From positions 1 through 8,494 of the forward strand of contig JAJRVG010000048.1 of the NCBI GenBank assembly GCA_021545595.1: 8,494 bases of DNA, read 5' to 3'. Source of the DNA: Zetaproteobacteria bacterium. Lineage in GTDB: Bacteria > Pseudomonadota > Zetaproteobacteria > Mariprofundales > Mariprofundaceae. The stretch's first letter is position 1, and each line of letters opens with the position of its first letter. Below are positions 1 through 5,643 of the stretch, in pieces. The notes under the pieces are model-generated. The model did no database searches. It was given only the letters and a program-made list of their open reading frames with translations, and was not told the origin of the DNA. The translations under genes were made by a program, and so were the position numbers.

Positions 1-2
1 AC

Positions 3-134
3 AGTGAAGGCTATGTTGAGGGCATTGCCGAGGCACTGGATGATGATGGCGCCCTGCTGTTACGCGTAGATGGCCGGCTACAGCGTTTTATTGCGGGAGA
101 TATTGAATTGATGGATATGAATCAGTGGGGATAA
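3..134 (+). CDS. birA: Biotin--[acetyl-CoA-carboxylase] ligase, C-terminal end (5' part lies outside the window)
   Basis: Only the last 43 codons are present, ending at TAA 132-134. They resemble the small SH3-like C-terminal domain of BirA, which follows the catalytic ligase domain: a Gly-x-Ala / Asp-Asp-Asp-Gly-Ala-Leu-Leu-Leu stretch, then an Arg-Phe-x-x-Gly-Asp-(Ile/Val) motif just before the end. In the family this domain closes over the biotinyl-adenylate site and helps transfer biotin to the carboxyl carrier protein of acetyl-CoA carboxylase. The stop lies 13 bases before the coaX ATG, and birA-coaX adjacency is common in proteobacteria, which supports the call. Whether an N-terminal DNA-binding domain (the repressor form) exists cannot be seen. 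The identification rests on a short tail plus context. Confidence 0.8.
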   Translation, partial: SEGYVEGIAEALDDDGALLLRVDGRLQRFIAGDIELMDMNQWG

Positions 135-135
135 T

Positions 136-140
136 GGAGG
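136..140 (+). promoter_or_regulatory. Ribosome binding site deciding the coaX start
   Basis: A perfect GGAGG lies 7 bases before ATG 148 but only 4 bases before the in-frame GTG at 145. The spacing favours the ATG. It lies just after the birA stop, as expected for reinitiation or coupled translation. Confidence 0.7.
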
Positions 141-147
141 GAGAGTG

Positions 148-927
148 ATGAAACGTTTTCTTGTAGTCGATATCGGCAACACTCAGATGGTCTTCGGCCT
201 CTTTGAGGCTGAAAAGCTATGTTCCCACTGGCGCCTCTCCAGCAACTATAGCCTCACCTCCGATGAACTGGCCTGGAAACTGCATGGCATGTTTGAACAG
301 TTTGGCCAGCAGCCGAAAAATATTGATGGCATCATGGCCGCCAGTGTTGTCCCGCATCTCGACAGCACGTTGAGCGAAGCGTGCGAACGTATTTGTGGCA
401 TCCCGGCCACCTTTGTCGGCAATCCGGATGTCAAAACCGGTATGGCGATCGACTACAAAAATCCGTCTGAAGTGGGTGCCGACCGTATCGCTAACGCCAT
501 CGCCGCCAGAGAAGCCTTTGGTGCACCGGTAATTGTGCTCGATTGCGGCACGGCCACCACCTTCGATATCGTCTCACCGCAGGGCCACTATGCCGGTGGA
601 CTGATTATTCCCGGCATGGAGATATCACTTGAGGCGCTCTGCCAGCGCGCCGCCAGGCTTCCAGAGATCTCCGTCACCCGCACAGAAACTCTGATTGGCC
701 GCGACACCATCACCAGCATGCAGGCAGGCAGCTATTGGGCGACTGTCGATGCAATCAGGGGACTAATTGGCAGGCTGCATGCTGTTGAGGAGTACGCATC
801 GGCCCCCGTCATCGCAACAGGTGGCCTCTCGGAAAAGTTGCTGGAGGATATTCCGGAAATCACTGCCCACCGGGAACATCTGATACTTGATGGCCTGCAC
901 CAGCTTGCCAGACAGCACTTTAACTAG
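148..927 (+). CDS. coaX: Type III pantothenate kinase
   Basis: CoaX phosphorylates pantothenate with ATP, the first step of coenzyme A synthesis, in the cytoplasm. The 259-residue product has the normal family length and the expected ASKHA-fold motifs in order: Asp-Ile-Gly-Asn-Thr at 8-12 (phosphate-1 loop), Gly-Ala-Asp-Arg at 110-113 (pantothenate and catalytic region), Leu-Asp-Cys-Gly-Thr-Ala-Thr-Thr at 131-138 (phosphate-2 loop), Gly-Gly-x-Ile-Ile-Pro-Gly at 150-156, an Ile-Gly-x-x-Thr-x-x-Ser-Met-Gln segment near 183-192, and Ala-Thr-Gly-Gly at 223-226 (adenosine loop). The start at ATG 148 is preferred over GTG 145 because of the GGAGG spacing. It follows birA by 13 bases and is probably co-transcribed with it. 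In the family the type III enzyme needs a monovalent cation and escapes CoA feedback inhibition. No truncation or missing motif is seen. Confidence 0.97.
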   Translation: MKRFLVVDIGNTQMVFGLFEAEKLCSHWRLSSNYSLTSDELAWKLHGMFEQFGQQPKNIDGIMAASVVPHLDSTLSEACERICGIPATFVGNPDVKTGMAIDYKNPSEVGADRIANAIAAREAFGAPVIVLDCGTATTFDIVSPQGHYAGGLIIPGMEISLEALCQRAARLPEISVTRTETLIGRDTITSMQAGSYWATVDAIRGLIGRLHAVEEYASAPVIATGGLSEKLLEDIPEITAHREHLILDGLHQLARQHFN

Positions 928-947
928 GCCAGGGCCTGTTCACACTA

Positions 948-1574
948 ATGAAACGGACACTGGTTGTTGTCGCCCTTCTACTGGCTATGTGGCTGGCATG
1001 GCTGGCATGGCAGCCCCCGGTGGTCAGCCAGCCCGAGTTAACGGTTCGGACTGCACTGCCTGAGGTGGAAGATGTCGGCCCCGAACTCTGGCGTATCGTT
1101 ACCAGGCGGATGGTCTGGAAACAGGCCATCGCCAGCATGCGTGACAGACTCTACAAAGAGGGTTTCGAGACCCGGCTGATCGTAAAGCGTGAACCGGTGG
1201 AGCTGCACGCCTTTGATGATCCAGGCACCTTCAAAACGCTGGCGGAGGCCAGGAAAGTAGAGAGCCAGTGGAAAAAAAGAAAGGTTGATGCCCAGGCACT
1301 GAAGCGGGAAATAACATTTGGCGTTGCACTGGGGCGATTCTACATCACCTCCTATGCGGAGCAGATGCAGGCGAGACTGAAAACCATCGGGCTCCCCTAC
1401 CGCTACGAGCGCCGCACGGTAATTGTTCCAGCCTACCGGTTTGTTTTTAATCCGATGGAGAAGAAGCAGGCAGAAAAGAGCTGGAAAAGGCTTCAAAATC
1501 TTGGCATTGCAGAGCCTGCCATGATGAAAGAGAGTGAGTTCCAGAGGCTCTATGGCACGCAACCAGCCCCATAG
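948..1574 (+). CDS. Membrane-anchored SPOR-like protein
   Basis: This is a 208-residue protein with a short Lys-Arg N-terminus, one hydrophobic segment at about 4-21 (signal anchor) and a charged periplasmic remainder. Residues about 124-195 look like a SPOR domain, the small fold that binds glycan strands stripped of peptides at division sites: a Phe-Gly-Val-Ala-Leu-Gly-x-Phe start, a helix around Ala-Glu-Gln-Met-Gln-Ala-Arg-Leu, then a Gly-Leu-Pro-Tyr turn and a second helix. Residues 60-75 and 84-117 form another charged, partly helical region. It starts 20 bases after coaX with no good Shine-Dalgarno sequence, so translation may be coupled to coaX. The order birA-coaX-SPOR protein also occurs in Pseudomonas. 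The SPOR call comes from pattern, not alignment. Role in peptidoglycan or division is inferred. Confidence 0.75.
   Translation: MKRTLVVVALLLAMWLAWLAWQPPVVSQPELTVRTALPEVEDVGPELWRIVTRRMVWKQAIASMRDRLYKEGFETRLIVKREPVELHAFDDPGTFKTLAEARKVESQWKKRKVDAQALKREITFGVALGRFYITSYAEQMQARLKTIGLPYRYERRTVIVPAYRFVFNPMEKKQAEKSWKRLQNLGIAEPAMMKESEFQRLYGTQPAP
990..1010 (+). repeat. 9-base in-frame tandem repeat inside the signal anchor
   Basis: TGGCTGGCA occurs twice in perfect tandem (990-998, 999-1007) followed by another TGG, encoding Trp-Leu-Ala-Trp-Leu-Ala-Trp in the hydrophobic N-terminal segment of the SPOR-like protein. Slippage by one unit would keep the frame and only lengthen or shorten the anchor. Confidence 0.7.
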
Positions 1575-1585
1575 CCACTTTTTTT
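1546..1585 (+). terminator. Rho-independent terminator of the birA-coaX-SPOR block
   Basis: CTATGG (1550-1555) pairs with CCATAG (1569-1574). GG 1546-1547 and CC 1575-1576 extend the stem across a two-base bulge. Four bases after the core stem comes an uninterrupted run of seven T (1579-1585). The stop codon TAG 1572-1574 lies inside the 3' arm, so the hairpin is built partly from coding sequence. It sits between convergent genes and reads in the plus direction. Confidence 0.75.
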
Positions 1586-1596
1586 ATCATGTCCAT

Positions 1597-1614
1597 TTTC
1601 AACTGCCATTGAAA
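1597..1614. repeat. Inverted repeat between convergent genes (possible weak tatC terminator)
   Basis: TTTCAA-CTGCCA-TTGAAA is a perfect 6-base inverted repeat with a 6-base loop, 9 bases beyond the tatC stop. In the tatC direction it is not followed by a T run, so it is not a canonical intrinsic terminator. It may protect the 3' end or slow the polymerase. Confidence 0.45.
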
Positions 1615-1622
1615 GCGACTGT

Positions 1623-2369
1623 TCAGCCGGAAGCCTCTTTCGCACCACCTCTCACCTTTGCCAGCAAAATTCCCACCTCATAGAGCAGCAACATTGGCAG
1701 AGCCAGAAGTGTCTGGGAGATGATATCCGGCGGGGTAAGAATCGCTGCAAAGATAAAGGCCCAGATCACCACATAACGACGTTTGTCGGCAAGTGTTGAA
1801 ATCTGAACCAGATCAAGACGCACCAGAATCATCACAATGATCGGTATCTGGAAGCTTAGCCCAAATGCAAACAGCAGTTTTAACACCAGTGTCAGATACT
1901 CCTTTACTGCCGGCATGGCCTGAATCGTATCGGTGGAGAAGCCCAGAAAAAATTCAAATATCAAGGGGAAAACAACATAAAAGGCGAATGCACCACCGGC
2001 AAACAGCAGTCCGATACTGGCGACAAAATAGCCGACAAAGGCATGACGCTCATGCTGATAGAGGCCTGGTGCAACAAAGGCCCAGAGCTGATAAAAAGTA
2101 ATCGGTGCCGTGACGAAGATACTGAGAACCAGTGCGATTTTCAGGTAGGTAAAGAAGACATCAGATGCATTAAGAAAGATAAGTGGTGTATCAGGTGGCA
2201 GTGCAGCCCTGAGTGGCATGGAGATAAAATTAAATACTACATCGGAGAAGTTCATCAACACGGCCACGCCAATCAGATAGGCAAGCGCTGCAATCTTCAA
2301 TCGCTTTCTAAGTTCGCGAAGATGAGACAGAAGAGAGTGTTCGGCCTGGGTTTCAGCAGGCTGATTCAT
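1623..2369 (-). CDS. tatC: Twin-arginine translocase subunit TatC
   Basis: TatC is the multi-spanning inner-membrane receptor that recognises the twin-arginine signal peptide of folded proteins and, with TatB, hands them to the TatA pore. The 248-residue product has the family's usual length and about six hydrophobic segments. Diagnostic motifs are visible: His-Leu-Arg-Glu-Leu-Arg-Lys-Arg at 16-23 (signal-peptide site, Glu19), Tyr-Gln-Leu-Trp-Ala-Phe at 93-98, Leu-Tyr-Gln-His-Glu-Arg at 103-108 (Glu107 matches the conserved Glu of E. coli TatC), and Leu-Thr-Pro-Pro-Asp at 211-215 in a transmembrane segment. It starts 12 bases after the tatB stop, with only a weak Shine-Dalgarno match, suggesting translational coupling. 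It is last in a tatA-tatB-tatC operon and converges with the SPOR-like gene. Confidence 0.97.
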   Translation of the reverse strand: MNQPAETQAEHSLLSHLRELRKRLKIAALAYLIGVAVLMNFSDVVFNFISMPLRAALPPDTPLIFLNASDVFFTYLKIALVLSIFVTAPITFYQLWAFVAPGLYQHERHAFVGYFVASIGLLFAGGAFAFYVVFPLIFEFFLGFSTDTIQAMPAVKEYLTLVLKLLFAFGLSFQIPIIVMILVRLDLVQISTLADKRRYVVIWAFIFAAILTPPDIISQTLLALPMLLLYEVGILLAKVRGGAKEASG

Positions 2370-2381
2370 GAAGAGTATGAC

Positions 2382-2687
2382 CTACTTACCATCTGTTGTC
2401 TGGCCATTAGCTCTGTGAGTATCATCTCCACGACCACTTTTTTTTGGAGAGGATTCATCCGGCATGGTGCTAATCCCTTCCGAAAGGGCATCACGAACCT
2501 CACTGGCTTCGCCACGAAGTTCTTCTGTTTCCTGATGTAGCTGGTGTTTGACCTCACCCATCCATCTGCGGGCATGGCGAATCGCACCGCCCACCTGTGA
2601 AACCAGTTCAGGCATTCGCTCCGGCCCCAACACCAGAAAAGCAACAATACCGATCAGGATCAGCTCAAGCAGCCCGATATCAGGCAT
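2382..2687 (-). CDS. tatB: Twin-arginine translocase subunit TatB
   Basis: TatB binds TatC and forms the substrate receptor complex. The 101-residue protein begins Met-Pro-Asp-Ile-Gly with a short periplasmic tail and one transmembrane segment (about 5-20). The hinge Leu-Gly-Pro-Glu-Arg-Met-Pro-Glu follows at 20-27, with the Gly-Pro-Glu signature that separates TatB from TatA. An amphipathic helix rich in Arg, His and Gln comes next (about 28-60), then an acidic, polar, probably disordered tail. The length is short relative to E. coli TatB (about 170 residues) but common elsewhere. It lies 35 bases after tatA and 12 bases before tatC. No strong ribosome binding site is seen. The start is fixed by the conserved N-terminus. 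Confidence 0.93.
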   Translation of the reverse strand: MPDIGLLELILIGIVAFLVLGPERMPELVSQVGGAIRHARRWMGEVKHQLHQETEELRGEASEVRDALSEGISTMPDESSPKKSGRGDDTHRANGQTTDGK

Positions 2688-2722
2688 GCCCGGAAAGCCT
2701 TAATAAACTATACATACAGTGA

Positions 2723-2944
2723 TCAGGACGCTTTATTATCATCCCTGGAGGCGGGCTCACTCTCTTTTGCCTGAGTATCCTCTTTTTCCCGGTCATCCTC
2801 ATTTCCCGAGTCATCCGAGATAACCTTGCGGAAACTCTTAATACCTTTGGCAAGGCCGCTTCCAATCTCAGGCAGTTTACGTGCACCGAAAAGCACCAGC
2901 ACAATTACCAGAATAAGAATCAGCTCAGTTGTACCTAGTCCCAT
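2723..2944 (-). CDS. tatA: Twin-arginine translocase subunit TatA
   Basis: TatA oligomerises to make the passage for folded Tat substrates. The 73-residue product has a Met-Gly-Leu-Gly-Thr-Thr-Glu N-terminus and one transmembrane helix (about 6-19). The canonical hinge Phe-Gly-Ala-Arg-Lys-Leu-Pro-Glu follows at 19-26, with an amphipathic helix containing Gly-Leu-Ala-Lys-Gly-Ile-Lys-Ser-Phe-Arg-Lys (30-40). The strongly acidic tail resembles the charged C-terminal end of many TatA proteins. An excellent GGAGG ribosome site precedes the ATG, much stronger than those of tatB and tatC, matching the known need for excess TatA. It is first in the tatABC operon. The 155-base gap upstream contains inverted repeats and a possible promoter. 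Confidence 0.96.
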   Translation of the reverse strand: MGLGTTELILILVIVLVLFGARKLPEIGSGLAKGIKSFRKVISDDSGNEDDREKEDTQAKESEPASRDDNKAS

Positions 2945-2950
2945 GATCTT

Positions 2951-2955
2951 CCTCC
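2951..2955 (-). promoter_or_regulatory. Strong ribosome binding site of tatA
   Basis: On the minus strand GGAGG followed by AA lies 6 bases before the tatA ATG. tatB and tatC lack anything comparable, so translation strength alone may set TatA above TatB and TatC. Confidence 0.75.
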
Positions 2956-2974
2956 AAACAGTTCAGCACGCTCA

Positions 2975-2992
2975 TCTCAGAATGCGCTGAGA
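2975..2992 (-). repeat. Inverted repeat in the tatA leader
   Basis: TCTCAG / CTGAGA form a perfect 6-base stem around a 6-base loop, ending about 20 bases before the tatA ribosome site. No T run follows in the tatA direction, so it is a leader hairpin or protein site rather than a terminator. Confidence 0.5.
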
Positions 2993-3011
2993 ACAGCCAC
3001 TACATCCGTAC

Positions 3012-3027
3012 GACCCACGAATGGGTC
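3012..3027 (-). repeat. Inverted repeat with UUCG-type loop upstream of tatA
   Basis: GACCCA and TGGGTC form a perfect 6-base stem. On the minus-strand RNA the loop reads UUCG, a stable tetraloop, though closed here by A-U rather than the best C-G pair. It is not followed by a T run. It overlaps where transcription would begin from the candidate tatA promoter, so it may act as DNA (operator) rather than RNA. Confidence 0.5.
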
Positions 3028-3056
3028 ATTAAAATCAATATTCACGGCAAGCTTAA
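3028..3056 (-). promoter_or_regulatory. Candidate sigma-70 promoter for tatABC
   Basis: On the minus strand a -10-like TTTAAT (3033-3028) lies 17 bases after a weak -35-like TTAAGC (3056-3051), in an AT-rich stretch between the protease and tatA. The -10 matches five of six consensus bases and the -35 only three. The call is tentative. It is supported mainly by the 155-base gap and the change of gene function. Confidence 0.3.
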
Positions 3057-3099
3057 CCCCTGCGGGTGATAAATATAAGCGTTACAAAGCAAATACCTG

Positions 3100-5016
3100 T
3101 TATGCCATCGTTAAGGGTGGCAGCGGACAATCCAGTCCATCCGCTATCACCCGCAGTAACTCACCCTCTTTTACGAAAACCACACCGTTAGAAAGTACAC
3201 AATGCAATGCTGCCTTCAACACCGCCTCTTTCAGAGCCGGTGTGGCCATGTTTAACTCGGTCAACGACTGATCAAAATGTGAGAGTCGGCTCTCTCTTCT
3301 CTCCAGCATCGTATGCTCGCCCTCCGCCAGCATCGACATCGCCTCGACAAAGGGTTTCTCTCCCTCTTCACCGTGCCCGGTTCTGGCCAGAACCGACAGC
3401 AACACCCGGCAGTGCGGCAGCAGTGCCTTCATCTGATGATATTTCACCTTTACGGCAGTACTCTTTCCAAACTCACCGTTCAGACGTCTGATCACCATGC
3501 GATAGAGAGAAAATTCAAACAGGCTGACCTGATGATCTGCCTTAATCAGAGCACCTACCGACTTTTTAAACATCTGATATTGAGAAAATGACATCTCTTT
3601 CAGGGCAGGCATGACTATCTCTGCTAGCGGCAGACGCAGTTCGAGGGGCATAGAAGCCACATCCGAAAGAATATCAAGTGTTTCACGAAACACGTTCGGG
3701 TCGGCTGTTTTTTCAAAAACCTGCAGTTGAATCTTTCTCTGTTTGGTATCCGAATCCAGCAACAGCGCATAAACTGCCGCGCGGGCCGTATAGGGATCAT
3801 AGGCAAAGTCACGAACCCTTGCGGGCATTTTTTTCAGAATCCCTCTTGCTTCCTGAAGCGATTCAGGGCCGGGATTCCCCACCATGGCGAGAACCGCATC
3901 CGAATTAACCTGTGAGAGGGCTACCCGATTGCCGGAGGAGACCATAAAATCGACAGATGCCTGAGTCTGATTAGCAAACGTCCGGGCCCCTGTGTCGACT
4001 TTATCAAAATGGCCTCTGAATGCTGGATCAATTCGCCGGATACGATCCTCCAGTGGAGGGTGAGTCGCCCACCAGTCACTGCTGTACCATGATTTAAGCG
4101 CATTGCCGAAAAAGAAGTGGCTGGCCTCTCTGGCTGCGCCATGATCAACCCTTGAGCCCTGCTTGTATCCACCAATCACCTTCAGTGCATTGCCTATCCC
4201 TTCCGGATTACGTGTAAACTGAACCGCTGCTGCATCAGCCAGGTACTCCCGCTGACGGGATACAGCTCTTTTGATCATATCGGCAATCACCATTCCGACA
4301 GTACCTACAATAAAGAGCAGAAGCCCGATCACAATAACTGCGGGATGTGAGCCCCTGCCCCGTGAATAACGGGAGGTTCGCTTCAGGGTCATCAATCCGA
4401 TTCCGGTATCCGAGATCAATGTGATACCATAGAGAAGGCCCATCATGCGCATTTTCATGGCTGAGTCACCATTGAAAATATGGCTAAATTCATGGGCAAT
4501 AACACCCTGTAGTTCATCCCGACTCAGCAGCTCCACTGCGCCACGGGTAACGCCAATCACCGTATCTGACGGCGTAAAGCCAGCTGCGAAGGCATTGATA
4601 CCCGACTGCTCCAGAATAAAGACCGGAGGAACAGGAAGCCCCGAGGCGATGGCCATCTCCTCAACCACATTCAACAGCCTGCGATCAAGAGGTTCTTTTG
4701 TGGATGAAGGAAGCCTGCTTCCACCCAGCATCTCGGCAACTGCACTTCCCCCGCCCTTTGAAAGGGTATGAATCCGGTAGGCACTACCACCCAGTATCAC
4801 CAGCAGTGTTCCTGCCGATACCCATAAAAATAGCTCGCGACTCCATAGTTGATCTGATGAAAACCCGGACTGGTCGATAAAGAGCTCTCCAGCCAGAATC
4901 CCCACAACAACTGCACCATAAACAGCCACCGTAATCAGGGCAATCGCGATAATAAACAGAGCCACCAGAATAGTGCTGTTCCTTCGTGCCTTCTCCTGAT
5001 AACCGAAAAAATTCAT
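3100..5016 (-). CDS. HtpX-like M48 family membrane metalloprotease with long C-terminal extension
   Basis: This is a zinc endopeptidase of the inner membrane, related to HtpX. The N-terminus Met-Asn-Phe-Phe-x-x-Gln-x-x-Ala-Arg-Arg-Asn fits LemA-associated M48 proteins and fixes the start. Two transmembrane segments lie near 15-43 and 62-79. The catalytic motif His-Glu-Phe-Ser-His is at 175-179, a hydrophobic segment at 226-247, the third zinc ligand Glu257 in Arg-Glu-Tyr-Leu-Ala-Asp-Ala, and Thr-His-Pro-Pro at 318-321. At 638 residues it is about twice the length of E. coli HtpX. The extra half (about 350-638) is helical, with Leu-Ile-Lys-Ala-Asp-x-x-Val-Ser-Leu-Phe-Glu at 490-501 and Gly-Val-Val-x-x-Lys-Glu-Gly-Glu-Leu-Leu-Arg at 611-622, resembling TerB-like domains. 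It lies 25 bases after lemA, so both are probably co-expressed. Membrane-protein quality control is inferred from the family. The substrate is unknown. Confidence 0.9.
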   Translation of the reverse strand: MNFFGYQEKARRNSTILVALFIIAIALITVAVYGAVVVGILAGELFIDQSGFSSDQLWSRELFLWVSAGTLLVILGGSAYRIHTLSKGGGSAVAEMLGGSRLPSSTKEPLDRRLLNVVEEMAIASGLPVPPVFILEQSGINAFAAGFTPSDTVIGVTRGAVELLSRDELQGVIAHEFSHIFNGDSAMKMRMMGLLYGITLISDTGIGLMTLKRTSRYSRGRGSHPAVIVIGLLLFIVGTVGMVIADMIKRAVSRQREYLADAAAVQFTRNPEGIGNALKVIGGYKQGSRVDHGAAREASHFFFGNALKSWYSSDWWATHPPLEDRIRRIDPAFRGHFDKVDTGARTFANQTQASVDFMVSSGNRVALSQVNSDAVLAMVGNPGPESLQEARGILKKMPARVRDFAYDPYTARAAVYALLLDSDTKQRKIQLQVFEKTADPNVFRETLDILSDVASMPLELRLPLAEIVMPALKEMSFSQYQMFKKSVGALIKADHQVSLFEFSLYRMVIRRLNGEFGKSTAVKVKYHQMKALLPHCRVLLSVLARTGHGEEGEKPFVEAMSMLAEGEHTMLERRESRLSHFDQSLTELNMATPALKEAVLKAALHCVLSNGVVFVKEGELLRVIADGLDCPLPPLTMA

Positions 5017-5041
5017 AACTGGATTCTACTGGGGTAGCAGT

Positions 5042-5629
5042 TTAAAAACTGACTTTAACCCTCTCTTTTACTTCGGGATTTTTTACCTCAAACAGTGCAG
5101 CCTCCTTAAAGCCCATCATCCCGGTAAGCATGGTGTCGGGGAATGTCTCCCGCTGCGTGTTATAAATCATCACTTCATCATTGTAGGCCTGACGTGCAAA
5201 ACTCACTCTGTTTTCAGTCGAAGCAAGCTCTTCGGAGAGCTGTGCCATTGTCTGATCAGCTTTCAGATCAGGGTAGGCTTCAGTTAGCGCGTTAAAGTTG
5301 AGCATCGCCCCACCCAACAGCCCCTCCGCACCCGCCAGTGCCTTAATGGCCTTGCCATCATCCGGATGGGCACTGGCCTGCTTCATGGCAGCCATCGCCT
5401 GATTTCGAGCCTCAATCACATGGGTAAGGGTATCCTGCTCATGTTTGAGATAGGCCTTTGCGGTCTCAACCAGATTTGGAATTAAATCGTAACGACGGCG
5501 AAGCTGTACATCAATCTGTGCAAATGCATTTTTAAAACGATTTTTCAGCTTCACCAGCCTGTTGTAGATAATAATCACATAAAGAATCAGAAAAACAGTT
5601 ACGCTAAGTATAACCATAAGTGCAGTCAT
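5042..5629 (-). CDS. lemA: LemA family protein
   Basis: The 195-residue protein has one N-terminal transmembrane segment (about 3-22) and the family signature Tyr-Asn-Arg-Leu-Val-x-Leu-Lys-Asn-Arg at 22-31. The highly conserved Gln-Ile-Asp-Val-Gln-Leu-Arg-Arg-Arg-Tyr-Asp-Leu-Ile-Pro-Asn-Leu-Val-Glu follows at 38-55. The rest is a helical bundle, with Ser-Glu-Glu-Leu-Ala-Ser-Thr-Glu-Asn at 132-140 and Ala-Arg-Gln-Ala-Tyr-Asn-Asp at 145-151. LemA proteins are membrane-anchored with an alpha-helical domain of unknown biochemical role, and they often sit next to HtpX-like M48 proteases, exactly as here. The start is supported by a strong ribosome site overlapping the stop of the upstream transporter gene. 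The gap to the transporter is 12 bases and to the protease 25. A role as partner or adaptor of the protease is inference. Confidence 0.95.
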   Translation of the reverse strand: MTALMVILSVTVFLILYVIIIYNRLVKLKNRFKNAFAQIDVQLRRRYDLIPNLVETAKAYLKHEQDTLTHVIEARNQAMAAMKQASAHPDDGKAIKALAGAEGLLGGAMLNFNALTEAYPDLKADQTMAQLSEELASTENRVSFARQAYNDEVMIYNTQRETFPDTMLTGMMGFKEAALFEVKNPEVKERVKVSF

Positions 5630-5635
5630 GAGCTT

Positions 5636-5643
5636 ACCTCCTC
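5636..5643 (-). promoter_or_regulatory. Ribosome binding site of lemA overlapping the transporter stop
   Basis: On the minus strand GAGGAGGT precedes the lemA ATG by 6 bases. It shares bases with the transporter's TGA stop (5644-5642). This arrangement predicts translational coupling of transporter and lemA. Confidence 0.75.

Noticed and set aside
145..147. GTG start for coaX, giving two Met residues
   Set aside because: It is only 4 bases from GGAGG; ATG 148 has normal spacing and gives the usual N-terminus.
926..937. Palindrome AGGCC-AG-GGCCT at the coaX stop as a terminator
   Set aside because: The two-base loop is too small for a hairpin, no T run follows, and the next gene starts 10 bases later.
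1038..1562. Minus-strand open frame of 174 codons opposite the SPOR-like gene
   Set aside because: It lies wholly antisense to a better-supported gene with a signal anchor, and its translation shows no recognisable domain or membrane logic.
2043..2540. Plus-strand open frame of 165 codons opposite tatC and tatB
   Set aside because: It is antisense to two certain Tat genes, spans their junction and has no family features.
5026..5050. Small inverted repeats between lemA and the protease gene (CTAC/GTAG and AGTTT/AAACT)
   Set aside because: Stems of 4-5 AT-rich bases inside a 25-base operon gap, one overlapping the lemA stop; too weak to call terminator or operator.
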